A stretch of DNA of 64,000 nucleotides from Chrysoperla carnea. Taxonomy: Eukaryota; Arthropoda; Insecta; Neuroptera; Chrysopidae. A program made the position numbers and the translations under genes. Shown piece by piece: positions 1 through 12,347 of this stretch. Within the stretch, counting starts at the first letter, position 1, and each line of letters starts with the position of its first letter. The stretch covers positions 59,403,501-59,467,500 of the forward strand of contig NC_058341.1 in the NCBI RefSeq assembly GCF_905475395.1. The letters are read 5' to 3'. The notes beneath the pieces were generated by a model. It ran no database searches. It saw only the letters and a program-made list of their open reading frames with translations, and had not been told where the DNA came from.

Positions 1-177
1 ACGACAGTGAAATATGTTTGATGATAAAAACTGCCCTCTTCATTAAACATATGCACCGTACCATATGTTCAGTTTTATATTAATAGTAATATATTAAATA
101 TTGTATTGTAAGTATGTTTGTAATTTTATTAAATTATTATGAATGAAACGAGATAAATTACTCGTTGAAACTCGCAG

Positions 178-306
178 TATGTATACTCAATGTCAGAAAA
201 AATGCTCGTTTTAAAACATTCTAAGTGTTACTATTATAACATAACATATGATGAGTACGCTTAGAATGTTTTAACTGAGGCATTTTTTCTGACAGTGAGT
301 ATACAC
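178..306. repeat. Foldback hairpin, about 55-bp arms
   Basis: The left arm (from GTATACTCAATGTCAGAAAA) is repeated in reverse complement on the right (GTATACTCACTGTCAGAAAA read on the minus strand), followed in both arms by AAATGC and then AAAACATTCTAAG. The loop is short. The structure is that of a MITE or solo foldback; no coding content. Confidence 0.7.
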
Positions 307-1140
307 TGAAAAACATCTTAATTTCAACTGATATGAGGTTGGCTCAACCTCATCGCGAGATCAAATATGGCGAATGGTGTCACGAATGTAATACAACTAC
401 CGTACGGGATTGAATGGTGAAGTTGACACAAATGCATGAGTTGTTTGTATGAAAGTAATATATGGTTCAAATATTATTGTTTTGAAATGCAACAAAGTTT
501 TAAACAATCTTTTTTTGATTGGTTTTACCAATCTTATAAATATAATAACAAAATAGTCTCTATCGATGCTTGTTGCAAATATACCAAAAAATGGTATATA
601 TTATAAAAATGATCAATAAGTTTATTTCAAACTTTCTATAAGTTAGTAACAACAATCTTCATGTAGTTGGTTCAATCACATATGGACTAGACATGATAGA
701 TATGTGATCATTATAGCCAAATCCTCTATTTAAAGCAAATGCAAAGAAATCTTTTAATTCATCGGTTCGCTTTATTTACACGATTATATATTCCAACTAA
801 GTACAATTTTATTTTCCATCAATAAAATGCATGACTTTAAACTAAAATCAATGTCTTTCATAGAAGTAATGATTTTGTTTATTTAACTATAGTGATTTTG
901 TATCATGAATTCATATTTTAAATTCAATCCCATTCTATTGTAAATACAAATATTTAGCTGTACTTCCAATCGTTAGACAATTGTTTGAAAGTATTTTTAT
1001 TTTGTTTCAATATGAAACAGCCAATTTCGGGATAAGGTTGTCATCATTTTAATTTTTACCAGTGTACCTATACCTAAGATCAGATATAAATTTTATTTTA
1101 ATCACATTTTCAGTTTTAATGATGAATTATGATATTACTT

Positions 1141-1290
1141 GACGAAATTAGGCGAAATATTAAATGAAATTTTTCTATATCTGGCTTAGTTTTCTAAATA
1201 GCAACGATTGAAAATTTCGGTTTAATTATTCAGTCTTCGGAATTTTGAAAAGCCAGATATCGAAAAATTGTATTCTTACTTTTCGTCTAA
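1141..1290. repeat. Inverted repeat with GACGAAA ends
   Basis: GACGAAA at the left and TTTCGTC at the right bracket arms that share ATTTTTCNATATCTGGCTT in opposite orientation. A SINE-like element starts directly at its right edge. Confidence 0.5.
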
Positions 1291-1577
1291 ATTTATTAGC
1301 TCAGTTGGTTAAGGCATAAACAATTCCATCCGCGGTATACTTAGGTAGCGGGTTCGATTCCCGCCGTCGCAACAAAATTAATTTAATTAATAGTTATGAT
1401 GGGCTGGTGTAGTCCATGGTATATGCATGAAGGAGGAGCACTCAGCTTCTGAAATTGAGGAGCTGATAAATGAAAATTATAAGCGGAAAGGTGGTAAAAC
1501 ACATATACGGTATCACAATGGGCTCTATAGCCTAAGTGTGTCCTTCGTGGACAGCCAATATAACCTAACCTAACCTG
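1290..1577 (+). mobile_element. tRNA-derived SINE-like element with (CCTAA)n tail
   Basis: The head carries an RNA polymerase III A box (TAGCTCAGTTGG, 1297-1308) and B box (GGTTCGATTCC, 1351-1361); the T arm GCGGG/CCCGC is perfect, but there is no pairing acceptor stem, so it is not a working tRNA. The body runs to a tail at 1508-1545 that matches the end of a dead LINE at 19769-19806 (30 of 36 bases), then ends in TAACCTAACCTAACCT. The shared tail suggests the LINE machinery moved this SINE. Confidence 0.65.
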
Positions 1578-2085
1578 TTATCTAAATTCATCAAGTTAAA
1601 TCCCCCCAAAATTCATAATCAAGATTGAAAATATAATAAAATTTCAAACGCTAATCTATCCTGCTACTAAATTTTAAATATAAAGTTAGAAATTAAACAA
1701 AACACATTGGATTTTCAAAAAAATTATTAATGATTATATTATTTTAGTTTGTTAGTTTTAATTTAGAGTTAAGCTTTAGCTTTCAACTAATAATAATAAT
1801 AATCATAACAATAATAATAATAATTCTTATTAAAAAACACTTGCTCATTACCATATATGAATCAGTAACTTAAAATTATGATGTCATTTTTTATGTGTAC
1901 TGTGTTCTTACTTATTAAAACCACATACATATTACACACATGCATGTACAAGATGCTTCAAAAAATAGGTGAAACAAATGCATAAAATTGTCTTCTAAAT
2001 AGTAATCAAAAATATCTTCTAAATAGTATGGATTGCTATCCTTTACGTGTTAAATATCGGCAAGTTAATTTATAGCAGCTTACAG

Positions 2086-2200
2086 AGACGAGGAATAGTC
2101 CCAAAAAAATTTTTAGAGCTTTATGTCATCGACAAATACATCTTCGAAATTTTTCGTGCAAAAATACTTTTGGTTGCATGCTGTTAGAAATCTCTTAACC
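2086..2200 (+). repeat. Dispersed repeat family G, copy 1
   Basis: Diverged match to 50324-50440: both start TAGCAGCT-AC-GAGA and share GCAAAAATA and a GCATG block. Function unknown. Confidence 0.5.
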
Positions 2201-2384
2201 GTTTTTGAGAAAATTTAAAACTTATATCTACCCAACGATGCCCAGATAAATAACACAAGGGTATTCAATGGAGTAACTATCAGCATTTTGTCATTCCTCG
2301 TTTAAAGCCCTTGAGACTTTAAAATTCCAATCGAGAATTGTCTATGAGTACTAAAAGGGCTTGAACTAAACTTATGGCACTAAA

Positions 2385-2945
2385 CAAGTGAAAACAAACA
2401 ATTGACTGAGTTAATTGTTGAAATACCATGCATAGTCAGTGTTGATTTCTTTATCACATTACACATACAAACATGTGACACATACATAACTGATAATCAA
2501 GTATAGTACATATTATAAAATTTCCGCCTAATTGGCGCCCTCACGGGTAAACAGTGATGTTTACGAAAAAATGTTTCAAACAAAAGTTGCTTAATTTTTG
2601 ATAAGGAACATTTTTTACATTTAAACTTTTGTTCTATCTCTAACGGTTTACAAGATGGGTCCTACGGACCCAAGACCCAATTGACCTATGATGCTCATTT
2701 ACGAATTTGACCTCACTTTTTACGTCCTGAGTACGATGTAAAAATTTCAGTTCGATATCTTTTTTCGTTTTTGAGTTATCGTGTCCACAGACGGACGGAC
2801 GGACGGACAACCGGAAATAGACTAATTAGGTGATTTTATGAACACCCATGACAATTTTTTTTTCCTAGCATCATTATTTTTAAGCGTTACAAACTTGGGA
2901 CTAAACTTAATATACTACGTATATTTCATATATACATGATATAAT
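2385..2945 (+). mobile_element. Repeat family A, copy 1 (near full length)
   Basis: The copy opens with CAAGTGAAAACAAACAATTG and closes with a TATATACATG hairpin end. Between them lie the family landmarks: GGGTAAACAGTGATGTTTACG, a GGTTTACAAGATGGGTCCTACGG block, a (GGAC)n run of ACGGACGGACGGAC, and TAAGCGTTACAAACTTGGGAC. Both ends can fold into imperfect hairpins. No open reading frame of note. Confidence 0.75.
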
Positions 2946-3809
2946 AAAACAATTAGGCTGATTTTAGTACAACATACTGGAAAGAAACGAAGGAATTGAC
3001 TCACTAGTACAAAAAGCTACGATTGATATATCATGATGTTTCATAATTTACCGTATCAGAGACTGAATGCGGCAAGCTTATCTTGAATACTGTAATCTCG
3101 TGAAGAGCATTAGCAGCCAAATTGTGCATAGGCATAGCTATTTGACTGTGCGCGGTTGAAATTGATGAAGAACTCCTAATAGAACATTGTTGATTGAGCT
3201 GTTTTCTTCATAATTTGAAGATAAAAAAAGACTCTAAATCTACAGAGAATCATACTCCAACCATTTTTCAAAAGCTTTTTTTAGGGTGTCCGAATTTATG
3301 TAAAAAACACACCCTTGAAAAATATCAGAAAGTTCAAAATCAGATACAGTGATTAGTTATGTTGTAATATTTAGTTTCATATCGTTTTTAAATGGTTATA
3401 AATCAATTTAAGAAAAAATTGATTAATCAACTTTTTAACGTCAAAAGCGATAGAAAAAATCATGCAGATGAAGAAATTTCTTTTAATTTTTTACCGTAAA
3501 GATAGAGCTCTTTAAGTTATCGGCAGTTTTTTTTCTTATTTACTGGAAAATTTTGCTTTTTGGTGGTAGAAAGTATAGAATATTTTAGTCCAAAATTTGG
3601 GTCCAATCCATCCTGAGAGCAATTCCACCAAAGATAACGTGAGCCCTCTGCATTGCCTCTGACGCTGACCTCAAAAAAATCTTCCTTTTGCCAAAAGGAA
3701 TTAGGATTTAAGCAATCATAAGCTGTTTCTTAGAATGAACTGTACATATAACATGTTAAAGAGAGCGTCTGCAGGTACAATCAGTGAAGGTGATCCTAGG
3801 TACATCCGG

Positions 3810-3852
3810 GTGTGAACCATGGTATATCATGATGTTATACCATGGTTCGCAC
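3810..3852. repeat. 43-nt near-perfect palindrome
   Basis: GTGTGAACCATGGTATA faces TATACCATGGTTCGCAC across an 8-9 nt loop. The core TTATACCATG equals the terminus of repeat family A, whose copy 2 begins 17 bp to the right. Confidence 0.7.
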
Positions 3853-3868
3853 GTTTTTATCGATAGTT

Positions 3869-4429
3869 GTTATACCATGTATATATGAAATATACATAGT
3901 ATATTAAGTTTAGTCCCAAGTTTGTAACGCTTAAAAATAATGATGCTAGGAAAAAAATTTTGTCATAGCTGTTCATAAAATCACCTTATTAGTCCATTTC
4001 CGGTTGTCCGTCCGTCCGTCCGTCTGTGGACACGATAACTCAAAAACGAAAAAAGATATCGAGCTGAAATTTTTACAGCGTATTCAGGACGTAAAAAGTG
4101 AGGTCAAGTTCGTAAATGAGCATCATAGGTCAATTGGGTCTTGGGTCCGTAGGACCTATCTTGTAAACCGTTAAAGATAGAACAAAAGTTTAAATGTAAA
4201 AAATGTTCCTTATCAAAAAATAAACAATTTTTGTTCGAAACATTTTTTCGTAAACATCACTGTTTACCCGTGAGGGCGTTAAGTAGGCGGAAATTTTATA
4301 ATATGTACTATACTTGATTAACAGTTATGTATGTGTCACATGTTTGTATGTGTAATGTGATAAAGAAATCAACACTGACTATGCATGGTATTTCAACAAC
4401 TAACTCAGTCAATTGTTTGTTTTCACTTG
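3869..4429 (-). mobile_element. Repeat family A, copy 2 (inverted)
   Basis: Reverse-complement of copy 1, full length, ending TTTTCACTTG. Copies 1 and 2 face each other about 0.9 kb apart, so the pair could itself fold into a long hairpin. Confidence 0.75.
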
Positions 4430-5269
4430 TTTAATAATTAAATTCTCAAAAATAATATATAGTGTAGAAGAATAACAGTGCTATAAACAGAGACAATTTT
4501 CATTGTAATATTTAAAAAAATGGCTTTAAAATATCACATAAATATAAATTTTCATTCTAGATACTACACCTTCTCCTATAATTATAAATTCGATAATTTT
4601 ATGAGCATTTTTATTTCCATCCACCAAAATCTAGTCGCAAAGATTTCCTTTTTTTAAACTAACGTGAACATTTCCCGTGAGGATGTAATTTATCCCATAT
4701 GGCTGGGGATGTAATTTATCCCATATAAATACGATTAAGAAAAGCATATTTGAATCTTTTTTTTGGGGACTCTGTACATGTACCAAGTGCGGTAATTATT
4801 CTTAATTAATATATTTGAAAATGAAATGACATTTCATTTTTATAGTACAATATTATGTACGCTATGCCATGATGTTATTTCATAAACTAGATAACGTTTT
4901 TTTTATGATTATAAAAACAATTAAAATAGTTTGTAAGTTATTTAGAAGCGCGACCTTTTTTTACAGCTCGTCATTTTCACGTGTCAAAAAGGTGCCAGTG
5001 ACGTGACGTCCTTAATATTTCTTTTAGTAACGTAATAATATGTATATTTCTAATAACTGGTTAAAATTTTCGGTAACAATTGTACATATGAAACTACCTG
5101 AAACTAGAGAAGGTATCCCCAACCAAATTGGGCGTTACAAAGGAGAATTTATATGGAGTACAAATAAAATTTGAAATTTCTCTTTTAATTAATGGTAAAA
5201 TGTAAAAAAAAAATACTAGCATCCAAAAAATTACCCCTTTTAGAAAAATTAGAATATTTGCGAGTGAAT

Positions 5270-6343
5270 GGAAGCTAGCAGACAAATTTACTCTCTTCTC
5301 ATGCATATATGAAACTCCCTGTACATTCATTATCAATTTGAAAAAACCAAAATATTATTAAAAATAACAAATTTATAGAGTTTATACTTAAATAATAATA
5401 AATTTTAAAAAAGCCTTTTTATAGGGACTCTAACTAAGTATGAAATGCCGGAATTTGTGAAGATGGGGGTCGAAAACCAAACTTAATTCTCCCTTAACGT
5501 TTTTATTTTATTTTATTAATTAAATTATATACTAAACAAAGTTTTCTGAGCATATCAAAATTTTAAACAGATGCAAAGTTATTTTTTGGGAGTCTTTGGG
5601 GGTTGAAGCTAGCAGGCAATTTAAAAAATTTCTTAGAAGGCATTTACTGGCCCCTAATTAAAGAGACCCGAAATATAGCTTTGCGCCACTTTTAAATCTT
5701 GTTTTTGTCAAAAAAATTTCTCTAGTATATAATTTATCAAATAAAATTAAAATCGTTAGGGAGGTAAATCATTAAATAGGCCTTTCGACCCCCATCTCCA
5801 AGGATCCCAATATTCCATATCGAAAGTTCCTTTAAAAGTAATTTGCGCCAATTTAGAAAGCTGAAACGTTCAGGAAAACTTTTTAAGCATATATTTTTAA
5901 TTAATTTAAATAGGAATTGTGAGGGAGAAAAACCTATAAATGCCTTTTAAGAAATTTTAATTGTCTGCTAGCTTCAGTCCCAATTTAAGAGTCCTGAAAA
6001 ATAACTTTGCAACACATTAAAATCTTGATATGCTCAGAAAACTTTTTTTAGTATATCAAATAAAATCAAAAACGTTAGGGAGGCAAATTATTAAGTAAGG
6101 TTTTCAACCCTATCTCCACGGATTCCGGTATGCCAGATACAGAGTCCCTATAAAAGGGCTTTGCAGCACTTTAGAAGCTTCAAACTTTTTTAAAACTTAT
6201 TATTTTTTTAAGTATCAACTCATAAAAATTTATTATTTTCAATAATACATATTTTAGTTTTTCAAATTGATAATGATGTACAGGAAGTTTCGTATAAACA
6301 TGAGATGAGAATAAATCTGTCTGGTAGAATCTGCTAGCTGCCA
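5270..6343. repeat. Large foldback element, arms about 400 bp
   Basis: The left arm (GCTAGCAG, then GTACATTCATTATCAATTTG, then TATAGGGACTCT, CTAACGTTTT, TTTTCTGAGCATATCAA) is found in the same order in reverse complement up to 6343. A shorter internal segment near 5655-5880 repeats part of the arm in the right-arm orientation. No transposase-like frame was seen. Confidence 0.7.
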
Positions 6344-6796
6344 AACATTTCGCATTCGAATGCTTGTATTCTGCCCGGCATTGATTAATCCGGATAATCG
6401 ACGCATTACTGAACTACATTTGAAGTCAATCGAAAGTTAATTTTATTTGGGTTTCCAGCCATAAATTACATTTTTTGGTATCTTTGACTACATCTGACAT
6501 TCTTTTTAGAAATACATACTCCCGATGATTCATAGATCAAATACCGGTATACGCAAGTCATGATACATATGGCTAATTTTGTTTTCATTAAAAGTAAAAC
6601 CTACTATTTATAAATGTAAACCTACTTTTTTGGCAATTCTAATTTTATTCAAGATTTAGCAGAAAAATAATAGCGGTTTTTTTGTGTTTTTGTACGTGTC
6701 AATATAAAACAGACAATAGTATGTTTAAGGTTGATCGGACACCAAATTTACAGCACATACTCTAAGTTAAAAGTAACACTCTAAAACAAAAATTAA

Positions 6797-7365
6797 CAAG
6801 TGAAAACAAACAATTGATTGAGTTAATTGTTGAAATACCATGTATTACAATCGTTTGTTTTTTTATTTCATGTAAGTAACGAAAGATGGTCACTCTTAGA
6901 TAGCCACACATACATGCCATACACTTATAACTGATATTCCCATATAATAAATACTATATAATTTGCAGATAATTTCCAACCACACGGGTAAACAGTGATG
7001 TTTACGAAAAAAATGTTTCAAACAAAAGTTGTTTATTTTTTTATAAGGAATATTTTTTACATTTAAACTTTTGTTCTATCTCTAAAGGTTTACAAGGTGG
7101 GTCCTACGGATCTAAGACCTAATTGACCCATGTTGTTCATTTACGCACTCGGCCTCACTTTTTACGTCTTAACCACGCTGTAAAAATTTGATATCTTTTT
7201 TCGTTTCCGTTTTATCGTGTTGTAAGACAGCCGGGCGGGCGGGCTTACAACCGAAAATGGACTAATCAACTGATTTTATGAACATCTATACCAATATTTT
7301 TAAGCGTTACAAACTTGGGACCAAACTTAGTATACCTTGATATATTTCATATATACATGGTATAA
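6797..7365 (+). mobile_element. Repeat family A, copy 3 (diverged)
   Basis: Starts CAAGTGAAAACAAACAATTG and ends CATATATACATGGTATAA. The GGAC tract is altered to GGGCGGGCGGGC and the block after GTTTACAAGG is diverged, so it is an older copy than 1 and 2. Confidence 0.7.
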
Positions 7366-7689
7366 AAATTTTAATCCATAAATTAATTATTTAAATATAG
7401 ATTGGGGGTCCAATTAAGGGATTCGTTTAAACTCTTAACTGAAATAGTAGCAAATCTACAAAGTTTATGAAAAAATATTTTAAGTAAAACTCTTTCTCTT
7501 ACAACTTTAAAGTAAATTTAGTAGGACCCATTAGTTGTTTTTTTTTTAAGTATAAAACACGCTGTAAAAGTTTCAATCCACCCAAAAGGTTGGTGAGTGA
7601 ATTTTGCATCATACTTTAAGGTCAGCGGCCGTACTATAAAAACCTATTAGAAAATTCACTGCAATTATCATTTCTAAACCCCCGGCGCA

Positions 7690-7888
7690 AGAAGAGGGGT
7701 GTTGTAGTTTTGCCGTCTATATGTATGTGTGTGTGTATGTGAACCGATTTTGATTTATTTATTTGAAAGGTAATTTAATCAAGAGTGTTCTTAGCTATGT
7801 TTCAAGAAAATCGGTTCAGTATGAAAAGAGCTACAATTGGAAAAAGTCACATGTGTCCAGGGGTTTTTAAATTTGTAAATTGCACTGG
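7690..7888 (+). repeat. Dispersed repeat family B, copy 1
   Basis: Contains GAACCGATTTTGATT, a GAAAGGTAAT block and GTTTCAAGAAAATCGGTTCA, ending in TTTGTAAATTGCACT. The same order is found at 31770-31952 and, inverted, at 49015-49245. Confidence 0.55.
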
Positions 7889-8979
7889 TGTTACATTTTC
7901 AGCTTTTACATTTAAATCTACGAGTTAAAATTTACTTAACTTTGATTTACTCATTATCCCATTGTCAAACTTTTTATAAACTATGGTTTTAATAATTAAT
8001 TATAACATCATAAGAAGAAGTGGAAAATTAAAATCATAAATAACTAAATATATCGTACAGTAAGTATATTCCCAAAACCTTCAATCTAATAAATATTTAC
8101 ATTTTATTATTAATATTAAAACATTAAACTCGTAAATATTTAACTTGCCAAAAAAATGATTAGATGGCAAACTTACTTTGAATTATATTTTTTTATTTTT
8201 GTTAAGAACTTTTAGTGAAAATATCAAAGGAAAAATAATTTTTATCTTAATTAACTAAAATAATAAGATTTTTGTTTGAATTTACAGTAAATACAATTAT
8301 TTTTGACCGGTTAAGAATAATTATGTTTAATTTTTTTTTTTTCATGGTCAGTAAATTAAATGGAAAATCTTGAATTAAAGGAATTATGTCAGAAAGTTTG
8401 TTACAGCCGGCAAACCGAAATATTGCAATAATCTAAAAGTAAATTGCGTTTAATAATGAACATCTGCAAATGCAATTTTACATCCGGTATGATGAATTCG
8501 ATTTAAAACAAAAACACAAAAAGAAACAAACTATTTAAAAGTTTTAAAGAAATAAAACCAAATTTAAAAAATTTGATACTAAATACATTTTAAATTTGCC
8601 TAAAATCATTCTCAATTTCAAGTGACAATTTTTTTTTAATCTGATTTAAAATGCATACATTTCTGACGCAAATAACTATCTATTTTTTTGTTTTAAGGAA
8701 ACAATTAGTTTTATTGAGCACAGTAACCTTGTTCTGAAACAATTAGCCTAATTCAATTGTAATAATCATAGTGGCAAAACTATTTTAAAAGGGTTGGGTC
8801 ATATCTTTTTTGACAACTACAAATTCCAAATAAAATTTATTCTTAACACACTCCAGAAAAAGGTTACATGCCGCATAATTGTAGATAACATAATTCTCAT
8901 TACATATTTTAAAACTATATACTAGAAAAATTTATCCAGAAATTAAGAAAACATAATTAACAGCTTTTTTTTTACATAC

Positions 8980-9048
8980 TTTATCAAGACATTTTAATTC
9001 TTCAATAGGATACACAGTTTTTTCACATCGCGCACAAGATTTACTCAT
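8980..9048 (-). CDS. Lasp: Lasp, first coding exon (LIM and SH3 domain protein), partial
   Basis: The 23 codons translate as MSKSCARCEKTVYPIEELKC followed by LDK, which is the start of the LIM domain of LASP/Lasp proteins (CARC is the first zinc CxxC; family members read CARCxKxVYPxEELKCLDK). The exon ends exactly at a consensus donor, GTATGTAA, at the point where the rest of the LIM domain (WHKxCFKC) should continue. The start context is ACAAAATG. In known insects Lasp is an actin-binding scaffold with a LIM domain, nebulin repeats and a C-terminal SH3 domain; only the first zinc knuckle is in this window. The other exons must lie to the left of position 1, since none was found in 1-8979. 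No neighbour shares its function. A retrocopy is unlikely because the donor is intact. Confidence 0.85.
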
Positions 9049-10294
9049 TTTGTTGAGTACTTATCACTTAAAACATGAATTATACAAAATTTTATATCAA
9101 ACACATGCACTTGTTTAATTTTTATTTGTGAAAATATTGTATAAAAAACTATTTTTTAATCGTAAGAGTTCACAATTGTACGGACAACCTCTATCGTTCC
9201 AAAACACTTTTTAATGACTGGAATAATTATAAAACGCATGCGCCAATAATACCAGATGGCGTTTATTCTTATAGATAGAATATTTTTTAAATAATTTTAA
9301 CTCAATCTAAGAATTAATATTAATTAATTCAGATTAACTGATTTAGAAATTATGATGATAATTTTTATATTCGTTTCAATTTATTTCAAAATTCTATATT
9401 GATTTTATCTACGTAATTTTATTACGAGTTGCGGAAATTAAATAACCGCATGACATCTTTTTCTCGATATGTTCCACGAAAGTTAAATATTGACTCACTT
9501 TATTCATAAATTAATAATTTAGGAAGTTTATAATTTTAATATTTTATCAATTTTTGTAATTATTAGTTTTTAGTTTCAAGAATTATAATAAATAGATAAA
9601 TTATCTCGTATGATAAATTTTTCCCGCATGCATAAGGCTAATGTTTCTTGGTACCTAGTTTTAACTTTCGGAAAATTATTTTACTGTGAATCGATATTCA
9701 GAAGAAGCAGTGGATATCTAGAATGTGTTTATTTGTGATGTGTTCTTTCTTTTAACTATAAAATTCTATAAAATCACCAATTTTATTAGGATCCAAATAA
9801 TTTGACAATTTAATCAATTTATTAAAGGATTCAAATAATTTGTCAATTTAATAAAAATGATTAGTTCCCAAGGAATGTGGTCAATTCATTGTCGATTTAA
9901 AATAAATCATTTTCTCACCAGGAGCCCGGAAAAAGTTTTTAATTTGTTTTACTGATGATTGAATGAGTTCCAAAATATGGTGCCGACCTATAACTTATTC
10001 AAAATTTGTATCTCGAAGCCTTTTTTACAATCTAATCATTAATAATAATAAAATTTTTAATAAAGGGGGAATTTGCACATAATAATGTTTTGATGTAATG
10101 GAATAATGGAATTATTGATACAATTTTCTCAATATTTTATGCAATACTTATTACACAACTGGCATAACATTGGTTTAAAAAAAGTTAAATAACGTTGTCT
10201 CTGAGGAATGACTGACTGCCACTTCCAATAAAAAAATGTTCCAATCAATCCGTGCAACAATCGCCAAATTTTTTGTCCTTCTCAAGATCTCAAA

Positions 10295-10425
10295 ATTACA
10301 TTTTCGTAGAATCTTCTTTAAAATGTGTATATGCATTCTCATTAATGTCCTTTATAAGCAGTTAAATTTTTTAATATTCCTACGGTGTTAAATTTATAGA
10401 TTTTGGCTGTTAAATTTTGCTGTCT
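10295..10425 (+). repeat. Dispersed repeat family F, copy 1 (fragment)
   Basis: Shares GTGTATATGCATTCT, TTAATGTCCTTTATAA and ACGGTGTTAAAT in order with 43370-43470, which lies inside a terminal-inverted-repeat element in Lnp. Confidence 0.55.
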
Positions 10426-10436
10426 TCTGATGTCAA

Positions 10437-10831
10437 ATTTTAATTTCCTCAAAATTTAACATGGAGGGTTAGCGAAAAAATTTTTGGATGAACAAACGTA
10501 GACAAACCGTTGCCTAACGAATGCCATTTCCCACTTTGTGAAAATTCGCATTTGGGGGTGCTGAAGAAAATTTTAATTTCCTCATAACTTAAAATTGAAG
10601 GGTGGACAAATAAAAATTTTGGATGGGCCAAGGTGAACAAATAATTTTCAAACGAATGACATCTGCATTTTATGAAAATTAGCATCTGGGGGTGTTGATG
10701 TGAAAATTCTTAATTGTGACATAACTTAAATTAAAGGGAGGACAAACGAAAATTTTGGGTGGACAAATGATGGACAAACGAATCCAATCAGCAGTTTATG
10801 AAAATTCGTATTTGGGGGTGCTATTTTCACA
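10437..10831 (+). repeat. Tandem array, three diverged units of about 125-137 bp
   Basis: Units begin near 10437, 10569 and 10706 (ATTTTAATTTCCTC / ATTTTAATTTCCTCATAAC / ATTCTTAATTGTGACATAAC). Each contains a GGAGGG-type block, AAAATTTTKGRTG, then GGACAAACGAAT or its variant, and ends TATGAAAATTNGNATNTGGG. The first copy is the most diverged. Confidence 0.7.
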
Positions 10832-12347
10832 GGGCTAGTAAAATGATTACTTTCCCCTATACTGGAAATTTTTTGGATTCCGACTGTAAGTCGATATGTA
10901 AACTACCGGATTTGTTTATTTCTTTTTAGTTTTTTTTTACGCAGTCGTGCCTGTTTAATAGCAAAACTACCTAAAATTTATGAAAATCTTGACGCCATTT
11001 ATCAGATTTATAGTTTTATCGTTAGTATAGATGCCGATCAGATCCAATTTGCGAAACAAAAAAACGCTAGTTTTCGAGGTAAAAGTATGTATGAGAATTA
11101 TCGGAGTCTGTTATAAATGTGTTTTGAAAAAATCTTAATAATTGATATAATTTTCGCCAGGATCAGTGCCCAGAAAAATTTTTGGAAACAAATACGACCA
11201 TACTATTGGTAAGTCAGGGCAGAGGTTAATTTTTTGATTAATGTATCCGTCTCCGTTCTTATTTAACAACGATAGGTTGAGCTGAAGAACTACCCTGAAC
11301 AACCATCGCGATTTTACAGGTTCTAAAAAATAAAGAACTAGAACTAAGAAAAAGATCTTTATTGATATATTTTTATTACGGGGGGAGCTAATTTTTGAAA
11401 CTGTCTCTGACTGCTAAGGAAAATATTTTTAATAATCAGGTACAATTTCATTAAGAAAATATATTCTCAATAATTTCTTTACATTAAACATTTATTTATT
11501 TTTTTGATTTCTACATTTTGTGCTATTTAACAAAAATACATTAAGATTACTAAAATATATTATTATTTTAATCTATATATGGTACTGGTTTATAATTAAT
11601 CATAATAATTAATACAAAATTTTTTTTTTAAATGTTTATATCTTATATGGCCAACCTAACAAATAAAATCACAAATACTATTAATTAAAATCACAAAAAT
11701 TACATTTTTTTAATTAAAAATATGATATCAATAATAAAGTACGGAGACCAAAGACAGTTTGTTTTAATCTTATTTAGTGCACATTTTCCGAGCAAATTTT
11801 TCTTCAGTATTTTGACCAGCTGATTCCGAATTTCGAAGACAAAATGTCTAGAAGTGGCATCGATTATTTCATATTTACTGTTCTAATAACATTATTTCAG
11901 TATACAATATCGATAGATAATTAAACTATGAACCAAAATAATTGCCTAATTTCCAAAAAACTCATGACTAAGTATTAAGTAAAGTTATTAAGAAATAATG
12001 GGCAGGTTTATATAGGGTGATCCAAGTTATAACAGAAAGATTTCAGGAAATGTTGTCTAGCTACAAGATGCTGAAATTTTGGAAAAAAATTATATTTTTG
12101 AGTGTTACCATCTTGAGCACTTACAAACATGGAAATTTTTACACACATAATGAGCTAAAGATTCTTCATGATTAACAGCTTAAGTTAATTAACAAAAAGT
12201 AGAGACTTTCGAAAAAATCTCTTACGCCGCTATAGCTTCAAATCACGAAAAATTTCCAACATTGTATACTAATAAATTTTGCCATGTTTTTTGCCATTTT
12301 TAGGGAAACACTATTATACAACAATGTTGTTCTTTACTACAAAGTCT

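Larger units (their letters stand above)
1..8979 (-). other. Lasp intron 1 (left part of it), non-coding and repeat-rich
   Basis: No coding exon was recognised here on either strand. The stretch lies downstream of the Lasp exon 1 splice donor on the minus strand, and the next Lasp exon (rest of the LIM domain) was searched for and not found, so the intron must be longer than 8.9 kb. It holds the hairpins, SINE, family A and B copies and the large foldback listed separately; the remainder is AT-rich sequence in which I see nothing. Confidence 0.6.

Noticed and set aside
1297-1372. A working tRNA gene with good A and B boxes
   Set aside because: The T arm pairs but there is no acceptor stem on the 5' side, and a SINE-like body with a repeat tail follows.
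10449-10685. 78-codon minus-strand frame
   Set aside because: It runs across the units of a tandem array and repeats with them; no domain.
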